A DNA stretch of 10,018 bases from JBFELO01 sp041552055 (GTDB taxonomy: Bacteria; Acidobacteriota; Thermoanaerobaculia; Thermoanaerobaculales; Sulfomarinibacteraceae): contig JBFELO010000164.1 of NCBI GenBank assembly GCA_041552055.1, forward strand, positions 1-10,018, in the 5' to 3' direction. This document shows, one piece after another, positions 1 through 5,947 of this stretch (positions within the stretch are counted from its first letter, which is position 1; each line of letters begins with the position of its first letter). Position numbers and translations under genes: made by a program. Below the pieces are notes generated by a model. That model ran no database searches and was not told the DNA's origin. It worked only from the letters and a program-made list of their open reading frames with translations.

Positions 1-1
1 C

Positions 2-23
2 GCTCGCGGCTGACGCCGCGAGC
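2..23. repeat. Perfect 9-bp hairpin at left edge
   Basis: GCTCGCGGC at 2-10 pairs perfectly with GCCGCGAGC at 15-23 around a 4-base loop. There is no following T-run on either strand within view, so a classical intrinsic terminator is not shown. It may be the terminator-like end of a gene left of the window, or part of the repeat mosaic. Confidence 0.6.
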
Positions 24-355
24 ACGGTGCGTCGCATCGGACATCTCCGAACGCAAGCTTTCGTCGATGCCCGCTGCTCCGCCCCTTGCCCGCCTCCGGC
101 GGGCGCCGGGATGATGATTGGACAGTCCCGCAGCCCCTTTTGTGTTTATCGCGCCAAGCGCCGCCCCTCTCGCCGCGTGTTCGCCCTCGTCATCGTCGCC
201 ATGATCACGAGATCTAGGGCTCCTCGACTCGGGCTCACATTGCACCGAGAGGGACACCTTTGGCGCGATCCGCTTCGCGGGGTCGGCGAGAGGGGAGGCG
301 GGACGCATTCGGCGGCAGCGCCCGTGGCGCTGCACGGGCTCGAGCCCTCGCCCTG

Positions 356-474
356 CCTCGAGGTCGCTTCCAGGCTTCTGCTACGGCCCGCGATGGACGG
401 CCATCTGGTGCGCTGACGGGCACCATCTGGCAGCCCCTCGCGGCCCTCGCGACGAATCCCTCGCGACCTCGAGG
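356..474. repeat. 12-base inverted repeat with internal structure
   Basis: CCTCGAGGTCGC (356-367) is the exact reverse complement of GCGACCTCGAGG (463-474). Between them lie TGGTGC (404-409) and GCACCA (419-424), which pair, within two near copies of CCATCTGG. CCCTCGCG occurs three times before the right arm. The block could fold into a branched stem of about 120 bases on either strand. Whether it is transcribed is unknown; no RNA family was recognised. Confidence 0.45.
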
Positions 475-484
475 CCGCCAAAAA

Positions 485-535
485 TAGGAGGGGATGAGGG
501 GATGACCGGTGCCTTCGGCACCTGGGAATGAGGGG
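485..535. repeat. Octamer repeats (CCCTCATC type) with hairpin
   Basis: Read on the minus strand, this holds octamers related to CCCTCATC (plus strand GATGAGGG at 493-500 and a partial unit after it), interrupted by a perfect hairpin GGTGCC-TTC-GGCACC at 508-522, then a further partial unit. The same octamer occurs on the plus strand at 7088-7103 and 7364-7387, linking this region to the third repeat island. Confidence 0.5.
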
Positions 536-941
536 GTGGTCGACCGACACTCAGCCAACGCCACACCGATCGTGGCGTAGAGACCGCCTTGGGTGTCAAA
601 AGGTCGACTCGAATGGCGGTCCGACAACAGCGCCTCGTTCGGGGTGCCGTTCATGACAATGTTGGGAGCACCATCACTCGAACGGGGCGGTCCGTAGGGG
701 CCCAAGATTGTCAAAGGGGGGCACCGGCGGGAGGGGCGCATGCAGAAGGGCGCGACGAAGCTGCGCCGGTCTCTCCGATCGAGAAGCTCCGTCCCAAAGG
801 GGTTCCCACGGGGAGCGCATCGGGGAGAGGGCGCGTCGAAGTGAAGAGAACGTCACGAAATGGAATCGATCGCGCCCGCAATCCCTCTCGACTGAAAGTC
901 CCCAAGACCAGGGTGTGCAGCATCCCGGCCCCTCTGTGTCT

Positions 942-1186
942 GTCATCCTGAGCGAGGGAGCGATGCGACCGAATCGAAGCGGCGAGCGGCGCCGTCCTGA
1001 GCCCGCGAGGGCGAAGGAACTGGGAGGGGGAGCGAAGAACTGGAGATCTCATGATCGCCGAGATCCTTCTTCCCTTGCGCTCCTCAGGACAAGTCTGGGT
1101 GGGGGAGCAGAACCGTATCGACATAGCCCCCGCCCAGATCGTTCGACTCGCTCCGGCCCTGCGGACCTCCGCTCCCTCAGGATGAC
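942..1186. repeat. Palindromic intergenic element, copy A (nested)
   Basis: The left end GTCATCCTGAGCGAG (942-956) pairs with CTCCCTCAGGATGAC (1172-1186) with one mismatch. Inside, GTCCTGAG (994-1001) pairs with CTCAGGAC (1083-1090), and TCTGGGTGGGGG (1094-1105) pairs with CCCCCGCCCAGA (1127-1138) with one G-U type position. The inner pair resembles a shortened copy of the outer ends, so this copy looks compound, as if one element sits inside another. It is the most diverged of the three copies: the GGATCCCC/GGGGATCC inner arms of the other two are reduced here to fragments such as GAGATCCTTC. Confidence 0.6.
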
Positions 1187-1211
1187 AGCGTGATCTGATG
1201 GCCGGGCGGGG

Positions 1212-1239
1212 GATCCAGCATCTAGCATCCATTATCCGG
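1212..1239. repeat. Heptamer array 1 (GATCCAG/CATCTAG type)
   Basis: Four in-phase heptamers, GATCCAG, CATCTAG, CATCCAT and TATCCGG, directly follow a GGGCGGG tract at 1204-1210. Matching arrays occur at 2784-2804 and 7456-7483, each downstream of a palindromic element and preceded by a GC-rich G tract. All three arrays are on the plus strand. Confidence 0.6.
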
Positions 1240-1369
1240 AGGGGAGGGTGGGGGGTCTCGCCTCGATACGGCGAGCTATCCCATCGCAAAAAGGAATTGA
1301 ACTCGCTCGGTATCGATTGCAGCTCGCGCAGCGAATTGCATCTCGCGAATCGACCCGTCCGAGTAGTAG

Positions 1370-1888
1370 TTAATGGCCGTGCGGCTCGTCCACGAAGTCG
1401 TCGGCGTCGAAGTCCGGTTCCTGCTCCACGCTGGCCATCACCTTCTTGACCAGGTCCTGGTGCTCGATCTCCTCCTGGCGGAGCTCGGTGAAGAGGTCCT
1501 TGACGTCGCTGTCCGTGATCTGCGGGAGTGCCTGGTCGAAGAACTCGTATGCCTTGGTCTCGGCGTCGAGGGCGAGGTCGAGGGACTCCTGGACCGACAT
1601 GAACGCCCGCGTGCGGTAGTACTCCGGCGCCTCGACGTCGAACAGCATCGACCGGTCCACCTCGCGCGGTTCGTCGCCGAACAGCCGGTTGCGCCGCTCC
1701 GCGAGATCCTGGCCGTGCTTGGCCTCGTTCACAGCCATGAACCGGAAGAACCTGGCCGCGCCCGGACTGTGGTGGGTCTCCATCTGGTGGACGAACTCGC
1801 GGTACCGCTCCTCGGCCTCCTCCTCGACGAGAATCGCGAGGTCGAGGGCGTCCTTGAGCGACAGTGCGGCAAAGTCGATTTCCTGCAT
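1370..1888 (-). CDS. Ferritin-like diiron protein (rubrerythrin type)
   Basis: This 172-residue cytoplasmic protein has the four-helix ferritin-like fold signature: acidic residues in helix 1 (E22-E24), E55-x-x-H58 in helix 2, E110 in helix 3 and E140-x-x-H143 in helix 4. Two carboxylate/ExxH pairs are the ligand set of a diiron site, as in rubrerythrins and related ferritin-like proteins, which act in peroxide reduction or iron handling. It contains no cysteine, so the rubredoxin-type FeS4 domain of classical rubrerythrin is absent; an outside electron donor would be needed for peroxidase activity. The acidic C-terminal tail (159-172) ends in two histidines. The start is supported by GGGAGGA (plus-strand complement 1895-1901), 6 bases upstream. 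The gene is divergent from the DUF123 gene. Family assignment is firm; substrate is not known. Confidence 0.88.
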   Translation of the reverse strand: MQEIDFAALSLKDALDLAILVEEEAEERYREFVHQMETHHSPGAARFFRFMAVNEAKHGQDLAERRNRLFGDEPREVDRSMLFDVEAPEYYRTRAFMSVQESLDLALDAETKAYEFFDQALPQITDSDVKDLFTELRQEEIEHQDLVKKVMASVEQEPDFDADDFVDEPHGH

Positions 1889-2055
1889 GTCGAATCCTCC
1901 CGTTCAGGCTCGGCGAGGCGCGAGGCGCCTCGTTCTGGATCGCCGCGGTCGGCACTGTGACCCGGGCACCGCCGCTTGTCAAGTTGCAGATCGCGCGTTG
2001 CCAGCGGCGACCGACATTCGATTGGTTCAACCGTCGGGTTCGTCACAATAGTCCC
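1889..2055. other. Divergent intergenic region
   Basis: This 167-base gap separates the minus-strand ferritin-like gene and the plus-strand DUF123 gene and must carry both promoters. A clear Shine-Dalgarno serves the leftward gene. The rightward gene has none, but has a possible promoter very close to its start, listed separately. No clear operator palindrome was seen. Confidence 0.5.
2022..2049 (+). promoter_or_regulatory. Possible leaderless promoter for DUF123 gene
   Basis: TTGGTT (2022-2027) and CACAAT (2044-2049) are separated by 16 bases and resemble weak -35 and -10 boxes. Transcription would begin about at the ATG at 2056. Since no Shine-Dalgarno precedes that ATG, a leaderless mRNA is a reasonable reading. 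The box matches are only 3 of 6 and 4 of 6, so this is tentative. Confidence 0.25.
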
Positions 2056-2451
2056 ATGATCGAGTGTGATACCGAAGACCTGCCGGTCCTGCCGGGCGCG
2101 TACGTCCTCGAGTTCGAGGTCCCGGCCCCGGTCGATCTGATCGCCGGTCGTCTCGGTGCGGTGTCCCTGGGTCCGGGTCGATTTCGCTACTACGGCAGCG
2201 CAAGCGGACCCGGCGGCCTGCGGGCGAGAGTGCTGCGCCACCTCGAACCTGCGAACCGCCGCGACCACTGGCACGTCGACGCGCTGACCAGAGCGGTGCC
2301 GGTGGCGCGGGTCTTCATCGACATCGATGGGCTCGAGTGCGAGCTCGTGGCCTGCGATCTGGCTTCGGGAGAGTGGAGCGTCGCGGTTGCCGGTTTCGGC
2401 TCGTCGGACTGCCGCCGCTGCCGCGCCCACCTGCTCGTGTTTCGGGGATGA
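2056..2451 (+). CDS. DUF123 / GIY-YIG-type nuclease family protein
   Basis: The 131-residue product matches the DUF123 family (Uri superfamily endonuclease-like, GIY-YIG fold). Visible motifs in order are G14-A-Y16 in place of GIY, Y45-Y-G47-S-A in place of YIG, GGL-x-AR-x-x-RH at 53-62, HWHVD at 71-75, E94-C-E96, GFGSSDC at 113-119 and a final C119-x-x-C122-x-x-H125. The family is predicted to act on DNA or RNA, but most members are uncharacterised. The frame is open upstream into the divergent gene; the ATG at 2056 is chosen because it starts the domain 13 residues before the GAY motif and leaves an intergenic promoter space. No Shine-Dalgarno is evident. It appears monocistronic. Length is usual for a stand-alone DUF123 protein. 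The cysteine/histidine cluster could bind metal; that is inference. Confidence 0.85.
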   Translation: MIECDTEDLPVLPGAYVLEFEVPAPVDLIAGRLGAVSLGPGRFRYYGSASGPGGLRARVLRHLEPANRRDHWHVDALTRAVPVARVFIDIDGLECELVACDLASGEWSVAVAGFGSSDCRRCRAHLLVFRG

Positions 2452-2585
2452 TGGGGCCCTGATCTGTTCCCGACCGCACAGGTCCAGATTCGCTCCAGAA
2501 CATCCTTGCGTCGGTTTCGGCGTTGTCACACGGAAGGACACATCACGTCACCCTCGTCGACGCCGAGTGCACGGTCCACCCCCCC

Positions 2586-2718
2586 GTCATCCTGAGCGGC
2601 GTAGCCGCGAAGGATCCCCTGAAGCGAGAGCGCCGGCGCTACCTCATCGCCTCTCCGGAGATCGGAGGGGATCCTTCGCTCGCTTCGGCCCAGCGGGCCG
2701 TCGCTCGCTCAGGATGAC
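2586..2718. repeat. Palindromic intergenic element, copy B
   Basis: The outer ends GTCATCCTGAGCG (2586-2598) and CGCTCAGGATGAC (2706-2718) are perfect 13-base inverted repeats. Inner arms GCGAAGGATCCCCT (2607-2620) and AGGGGATCCTTCGC (2666-2679) are a perfect 14-base inverted repeat. The core contains the 12-base palindrome AGCGCCGGCGCT (2629-2640) and CTCCGGAG (2653-2660). The right outer arm carries an extra small hairpin, GGCCC-AGC-GGGCC. It belongs with copy C (7169-7303), sharing 28 of 29 bases across the core edge in inverted orientation. It resembles a widespread class of bacterial intergenic palindromes that begin GTCAT and repeat AGCGAAG; a mobile or RNA role is not shown. Confidence 0.75.
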
Positions 2719-2743
2719 AAGTGATCGGGGTGGACGGGCGGTC

Positions 2744-2771
2744 CAGCGACCAGCGACGAGCGACCAGCGAC
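2744..2771. repeat. AGCGAC heptamer array
   Basis: Four in-phase heptamers, CAGCGAC, CAGCGAC, GAGCGAC and CAGCGAC, run without interruption 25 bases after element B. A single related CCAGCGAC occurs at about 7138-7145, just before element C. Confidence 0.6.
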
Positions 2772-2783
2772 GGCGGGGCGGGG

Positions 2784-2804
2784 GATCCGGCATCCGGCAT
2801 CTGG
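2784..2804. repeat. Heptamer array 2 (GATCCGG/CATCCGG type)
   Basis: Three in-phase heptamers, GATCCGG, CATCCGG and CATCTGG, follow a GGGGCGGGG tract. Compared with arrays 1 and 3, the sixth position is G rather than A in every unit, which suggests the units arose or were homogenised locally. Confidence 0.6.
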
Positions 2805-2894
2805 GCGGGCGGTCGGCAATCACGTCATTGAACAACCATAGAGTCAACGGTTCATGTACACTGCGCCGAGTTTGGGTTTGAGGGGGAGGTTTTC

Positions 2895-4541
2895 ATGCGT
2901 CGGTCGATCTTCGTCTTGTTGATTCTCATCGCCACCGGTCCGGGCTTTGCGGCCGAGGAGCCGGTGGATCTGGACGCCGTGACCAGGATCCGCGACGAGG
3001 GTTTTCACCGCTCGCAGGTCATGGACATGGCGCAGCATCTGACCGACCATATCGGCCCGCGTCTCACGGGCTCGCCGCAGCTCAAGGCGGCCAACGAGTG
3101 GACGTTGCAGAAGCTCGAAGAGATCGGCCTCGACGGGCGACTGGAGGCGTACGACTTCGACCACGGTTGGAGCTACCAGCGCAGCTCTCTGCACATGGTC
3201 GCGCCCCAGCACCAGACGCTGTTCGCGCTGCCCGAGGCGTGGACTCCCGGAACCGATGGACCCGTGCGGGGACGTGCGGTGCGGGTCAAGATCGAGTCCG
3301 AGGAGGACTTCGAAAAGTACCGCGGACAACTGCAGGGTGCGATCCTGCTGCGCGACGACGTGCGGGTTCCGGAGCAGATCGAGGGCGAGCTGTTCAGCCG
3401 GTACAGCCAGCAGCAGCTCGAGGATTACGAGCTGTACGAGATTCCCGACGAACGCAGGGGCGAGTGGCGCGCGCGCTACCGCAAGATGTTCGAGTTCTGG
3501 CCCAAGCTGGCGCAGTTTCTCATCGACGAGGGAGTGGTCGCGATGCTCGAGGTGAGCTCTCGGGACAACGGCGTGGTGCGGGTCGATCGCGGAGGGTCGC
3601 AGGGGATGGCCGACTTCCCGGCCGGGGTCCCGGCCCTCGTCGTGGCCGCCGAGCAGTACAACCGGCTGGTGCGGCTGGTCGACGACGGGGTCGACGTCGA
3701 GCTCGAGATCGACGTGGCGACCACCTTCCACCGTGACGACCCGCACGCCTACAACACCATCGCGGATTGGAATGGCACCGATCTGGCCGACGAGATCGTC
3801 ATGGTCGGGGGCCACCTCGACTCGTGGCACGGCGGAACCGGGGCGACGGACAACGGGGGCAACTGCACCGTGGTGATCGAGGCGGTGCGGATCCTCAAGG
3901 CCGCCGGGCTGCAGCCGCGGCGGACGATCCGGGTGGCGTTCTGGAGCGGCGAGGAACAGGGCTACAAGGGATCACGGGCGTACGTCAAGGAATACGTGGC
4001 GACGCGTCCCGAGCCGACCGATCCCGAGCAGCTGGCGCTGCCCGAGAGTCTGCGGAAGAGGACCTGGCCGATCATCCCGCTCGCGGGCCACGCCAAGCTG
4101 TCCGCGTACTTCAACATCGACAACGGCGTCGGCAGGATCCGCGGCATCAACACCCAGGAGAACGCGGCGGTGCGGCCGATCTTCGAGGCCTGGCTCGAGC
4201 CGCTGCACGACCTCGGCGCGACCACTGTCGCCGTGCGGGACACCGGCGGCACCGACCACCAGCCGTTCGACTGGGTCGGCATTCCGGCGTTCCAGTTCAT
4301 CCAGGATGACCTGGACTACATGACCCGGACGCACCACGCCGCCATCGACACCTTCGACCACCTGCCGCGTGAGGACATGATGCAGTCGGCGGTGGTGCTG
4401 GCCACCTTCCTGTGGCACGCCGCCAACCGCGACGAGATGCTGCCGCGCAAGCCGATCCCGCAGCAGCCGCCGGAGGAGCGAGAGCCGACCGAGCAGGCGG
4501 AGGCACCTGCAAAGGAGCACGCGCCGCACGGGAATCACTGA
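2895..4541 (+). CDS. Secreted M28-family zinc aminopeptidase
   Basis: This 548-residue exported peptidase has a signal peptide (basic MRR, hydrophobic core about 5-18, likely cleavage near A19-A20). The M28 two-zinc catalytic set is complete: H307 and D309 in GGHLDS, D319 in GATDNGG, the catalytic E353 and ligand E354 in SGEEQG, D409 in NIDNG and H481 in HHAAIDT. An inserted region at about 120-275 corresponds to the protease-associated-type insert seen in many secreted M28 enzymes. The C-terminal 30 residues are proline-, glutamate- and histidine-rich and probably disordered. The enzyme should remove N-terminal residues from peptides outside the cytoplasm; exact specificity cannot be read. 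GGGGGAGG at 2882-2889, 5 bases before the ATG, fixes the start. It converges on the next gene with a 13-base gap and no visible terminator. Confidence 0.93.
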   Translation: MRRSIFVLLILIATGPGFAAEEPVDLDAVTRIRDEGFHRSQVMDMAQHLTDHIGPRLTGSPQLKAANEWTLQKLEEIGLDGRLEAYDFDHGWSYQRSSLHMVAPQHQTLFALPEAWTPGTDGPVRGRAVRVKIESEEDFEKYRGQLQGAILLRDDVRVPEQIEGELFSRYSQQQLEDYELYEIPDERRGEWRARYRKMFEFWPKLAQFLIDEGVVAMLEVSSRDNGVVRVDRGGSQGMADFPAGVPALVVAAEQYNRLVRLVDDGVDVELEIDVATTFHRDDPHAYNTIADWNGTDLADEIVMVGGHLDSWHGGTGATDNGGNCTVVIEAVRILKAAGLQPRRTIRVAFWSGEEQGYKGSRAYVKEYVATRPEPTDPEQLALPESLRKRTWPIIPLAGHAKLSAYFNIDNGVGRIRGINTQENAAVRPIFEAWLEPLHDLGATTVAVRDTGGTDHQPFDWVGIPAFQFIQDDLDYMTRTHHAAIDTFDHLPREDMMQSAVVLATFLWHAANRDEMLPRKPIPQQPPEEREPTEQAEAPAKEHAPHGNH

Positions 4542-4554
4542 GGAGAAGGGCGAG

Positions 4555-5592
4555 CTAGCGCGAGGCTCTCTCCGCGATCGACTCGAACAGCCGCGTCTCC
4601 AGGTCGAGGATACGGCTTAGCGAGTCCGCGGCGCGGGACGACGCGGCCTCGCCACCGTCCTCCGCGAGATCCGCGAGGTGGGCGGCGAGCTCGGTCCAGT
4701 GCTTCGAGGCGTGCAGGGCCTGCTCGGCCGCCGCTTCGGGCACCAGATCGGGCACCACGGCTCGGGCCTGAGCGAGGAACTCGGCGTACATGGTGCGAAA
4801 GTTGCCGCCGCCGGTGCCGAACTTCTCGATGCAGTCCGAGGCGTAGCGGGCCAGCACGGAGAGATCGTCGCGGTGACGCCAACCCGGGAGATCACGAAGG
4901 AAGGCGGCCAGCCCCGCAACACCGGAAACCACCTCTGCCGAAGGATCGCCGGCGACCGCACGCAGCCCCTCGGCCGTGTCCGGATCTCCCTCCAGCATCC
5001 GCCGTGAGTTGACCGCCAGCGCGTTGCGGTACGCCTCCTCCAGGGAATGCCGGACCTCGACCGCGAAGAACTTGCCCCACAGGTTGTAGGTGGAGATGAA
5101 CTCCGGCGGGTTCCGGCTCAGCCGGAGCGCCCGGTATGAGCACGGTTGGGGCTCAGGGTCGAGACGATCGGCGATCATCGCGATTCCCTCGTCGTCGTCG
5201 AAGCCGACGAGGACGAAGCGGTGGGCCGGGAAGTGGACCTTGAAGTCCCGGTAGTCGAGGTAGAAGGCGTCGCCCGAGAGCATGGTGGGCCGGCCCTCGG
5301 TGACCTCCCGCCGGACCTGTTGCCACGCCGCGTCGTCGTCGGGCTCCACCTGCTCGCGGTAGTCGACGCCGAGCGTCGCGGCCAGGTCCTGCTCGAGCGT
5401 CACGCTCCGGCCGAACGTGAACACAGACGGCTCGAACCGCGCGCTCGAGAAGTACAGGAAGTCGAGGCCCGCGCCGAGACCGAAGACCACCTCCTCGCTG
5501 AGGTCGAGGCCGCAGTAGTGATGGAGCAGGTTGCGCATCGCGGTGCTGCCGCAGTGCTCGCCCGGCAGGTTGCGGTAGTCGTCGATCAGCAT
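4555..5592 (-). CDS. BtrH N-terminal domain / DUF4872 protein
   Basis: The 345-residue cytoplasmic protein opens with the BtrH_N signature GEHCGSTAMRNLLHH (11-25), with C14 as the likely nucleophile. The cysteine-peptidase-like fold continues with H124 in HRFVLVGFDDD and D142 in IADRLD as candidate catalytic partners. Residues from about 185 to the end are helical and match the DUF4872 half that usually follows. BtrH of butirosin biosynthesis transfers an acyl group from an acyl carrier protein to an aminoglycoside amine; homologues are often annotated in natural-product clusters. Here no carrier protein, NRPS, PKS or sugar gene is nearby, so the substrate is unknown. The start is chosen because the conserved domain begins within ten residues. 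The ribosome binding site is weak (GGAAG region). It is tail-to-tail with the M28 peptidase. C14 is intact, suggesting an active protein. Confidence 0.85.
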   Translation of the reverse strand: MLIDDYRNLPGEHCGSTAMRNLLHHYCGLDLSEEVVFGLGAGLDFLYFSSARFEPSVFTFGRSVTLEQDLAATLGVDYREQVEPDDDAAWQQVRREVTEGRPTMLSGDAFYLDYRDFKVHFPAHRFVLVGFDDDEGIAMIADRLDPEPQPCSYRALRLSRNPPEFISTYNLWGKFFAVEVRHSLEEAYRNALAVNSRRMLEGDPDTAEGLRAVAGDPSAEVVSGVAGLAAFLRDLPGWRHRDDLSVLARYASDCIEKFGTGGGNFRTMYAEFLAQARAVVPDLVPEAAAEQALHASKHWTELAAHLADLAEDGGEAASSRAADSLSRILDLETRLFESIAERASR

Positions 5593-5947
5593 GGTCTTTC
5601 TTCCAGAGCCTCGACTCGAACCTTCTCGTTCATGCCGAAGAGGGTGCTCTCGCTCGGCTCCAGGCTACCACGCAGTGGCGGGGAGAGCTCGGTGCAGCGA
5701 ACGGGCCACGCCTGTCGCATTTCCTCTCGCTGGCCCCTCATTCAAAACGTCGCGGTGAGACGGCAGCGCCAGCGACCGCCCCACGACAGCACCAGGGCGA
5801 TGGGGGGCCGGGGGGAACCCCTGCCCTGCAGACGACAAAGGACTCCTCCCGTAAGGCGGGGGTTTACCACCCGCCCCTTGCACGTCTGACACATCAGACT
5901 GTGCGGTCAGCCTCCCACCTGAGTTGTGGGGATATGCATGACGTGGG
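5593..5947. other. Intergenic gap with stacked hairpins
   Basis: This 355-base gap lies between the end of the DUF4097 gene and the start of the BtrH-like gene, both on the minus strand. Three hairpins stand at 5855-5930. The rest is GC-rich with a G/C run around 5801-5820 and no convincing gene; a 75-codon minus frame through it lacks a ribosome binding site and recognisable domains. The BtrH-like promoter must lie in the leftmost part, but no clear boxes were found. A 15-codon minus frame at 5586-5633 ends inside the first codons of the BtrH-like gene. Confidence 0.5.
5855..5930 (-). terminator. Three consecutive hairpins after DUF4097 gene
   Basis: In the direction of DUF4097 transcription, 18 bases after the stop, come CCCAC/GTGGG (5914-5918 with 5926-5930), then the perfect GTCTGA-TGTG-TCAGAC (5884-5899, extendable by CAC/GTG with one bulge), then GGCGGG/CCCGCC (5855-5860 with 5870-5875). 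None is followed by a T-run, so intrinsic termination is not demonstrated. They could end or protect the mRNA, or be structured RNA upstream of the next gene. Confidence 0.35.

Larger units (their letters stand above)
1..1369. other. Long gene-poor region, repeat mosaic
   Basis: I see no convincing gene in this 1.37 kb stretch. The open frames are arginine- and proline-rich, overlap on both strands and lack ribosome binding sites, as expected by chance in GC-rich DNA. It does contain clear structure: a perfect hairpin at 2-23, a short hairpin at 89-103 (CCCGCC-TCC-GGCGGG), a 12-base inverted repeat at 356-367/463-474, octamer repeats with a hairpin at 485-535, a hairpin at 558-578 (ACGCCAC/GTGGCGT), an imperfect direct repeat at 607-623 and 676-694, and a long palindromic element at 942-1186. 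A minus-strand segment around 545-741 reads more like protein than the rest and may be a gene remnant. No tRNA, RNase P, tmRNA or SRP RNA was recognised by eye. Confidence 0.6.
2452..2894. other. Intergenic region with repeat island 2
   Basis: This 443-base gap between the DUF123 and M28 peptidase genes is mostly repeat. Nothing was recognised at 2452-2585. A palindromic element occupies 2586-2718, AGCGAC heptamers 2744-2771 and a GATCCGG array 2784-2804. The remaining 90 bases are less GC-rich and must carry the peptidase promoter, but no well-spaced -35/-10 pair stands out. GGGGGAGG at 2882-2889 is the peptidase ribosome binding site. Confidence 0.6.

Noticed and set aside
942..1186. Palindromic elements considered as insertion sequences
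   Set aside because: They are 133-245 bases long, encode no transposase and show no clear target-site duplications, so at most they are non-autonomous.
711..2030. Long 439-codon minus-strand open frame
   Set aside because: It runs through repeats, across the ferritin-like gene in a different frame, and is arginine/proline-rich with no domain; the overlapping ferritin-like gene has clear motifs and a ribosome binding site.
1729..2541. 270-codon minus-strand frame opposite the DUF123 gene
   Set aside because: It is antisense to a gene with strong family motifs and has no recognisable domain or start signal.
2828..2862. Promoter boxes TTGAAC and TACACT before the M28 gene
   Set aside because: The spacing is 23 bases, too long for a standard sigma-70 promoter.
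2844..3830. 328-codon minus-strand frame opposite the M28 peptidase
   Set aside because: It is valine/histidine/leucine-rich antisense shadow of a GC-rich gene; the plus frame has the full M28 catalytic set.
5665..5892. 75-codon minus frame in the hairpin gap
   Set aside because: No ribosome binding site, proline-rich start over a hairpin, and no recognisable domain.
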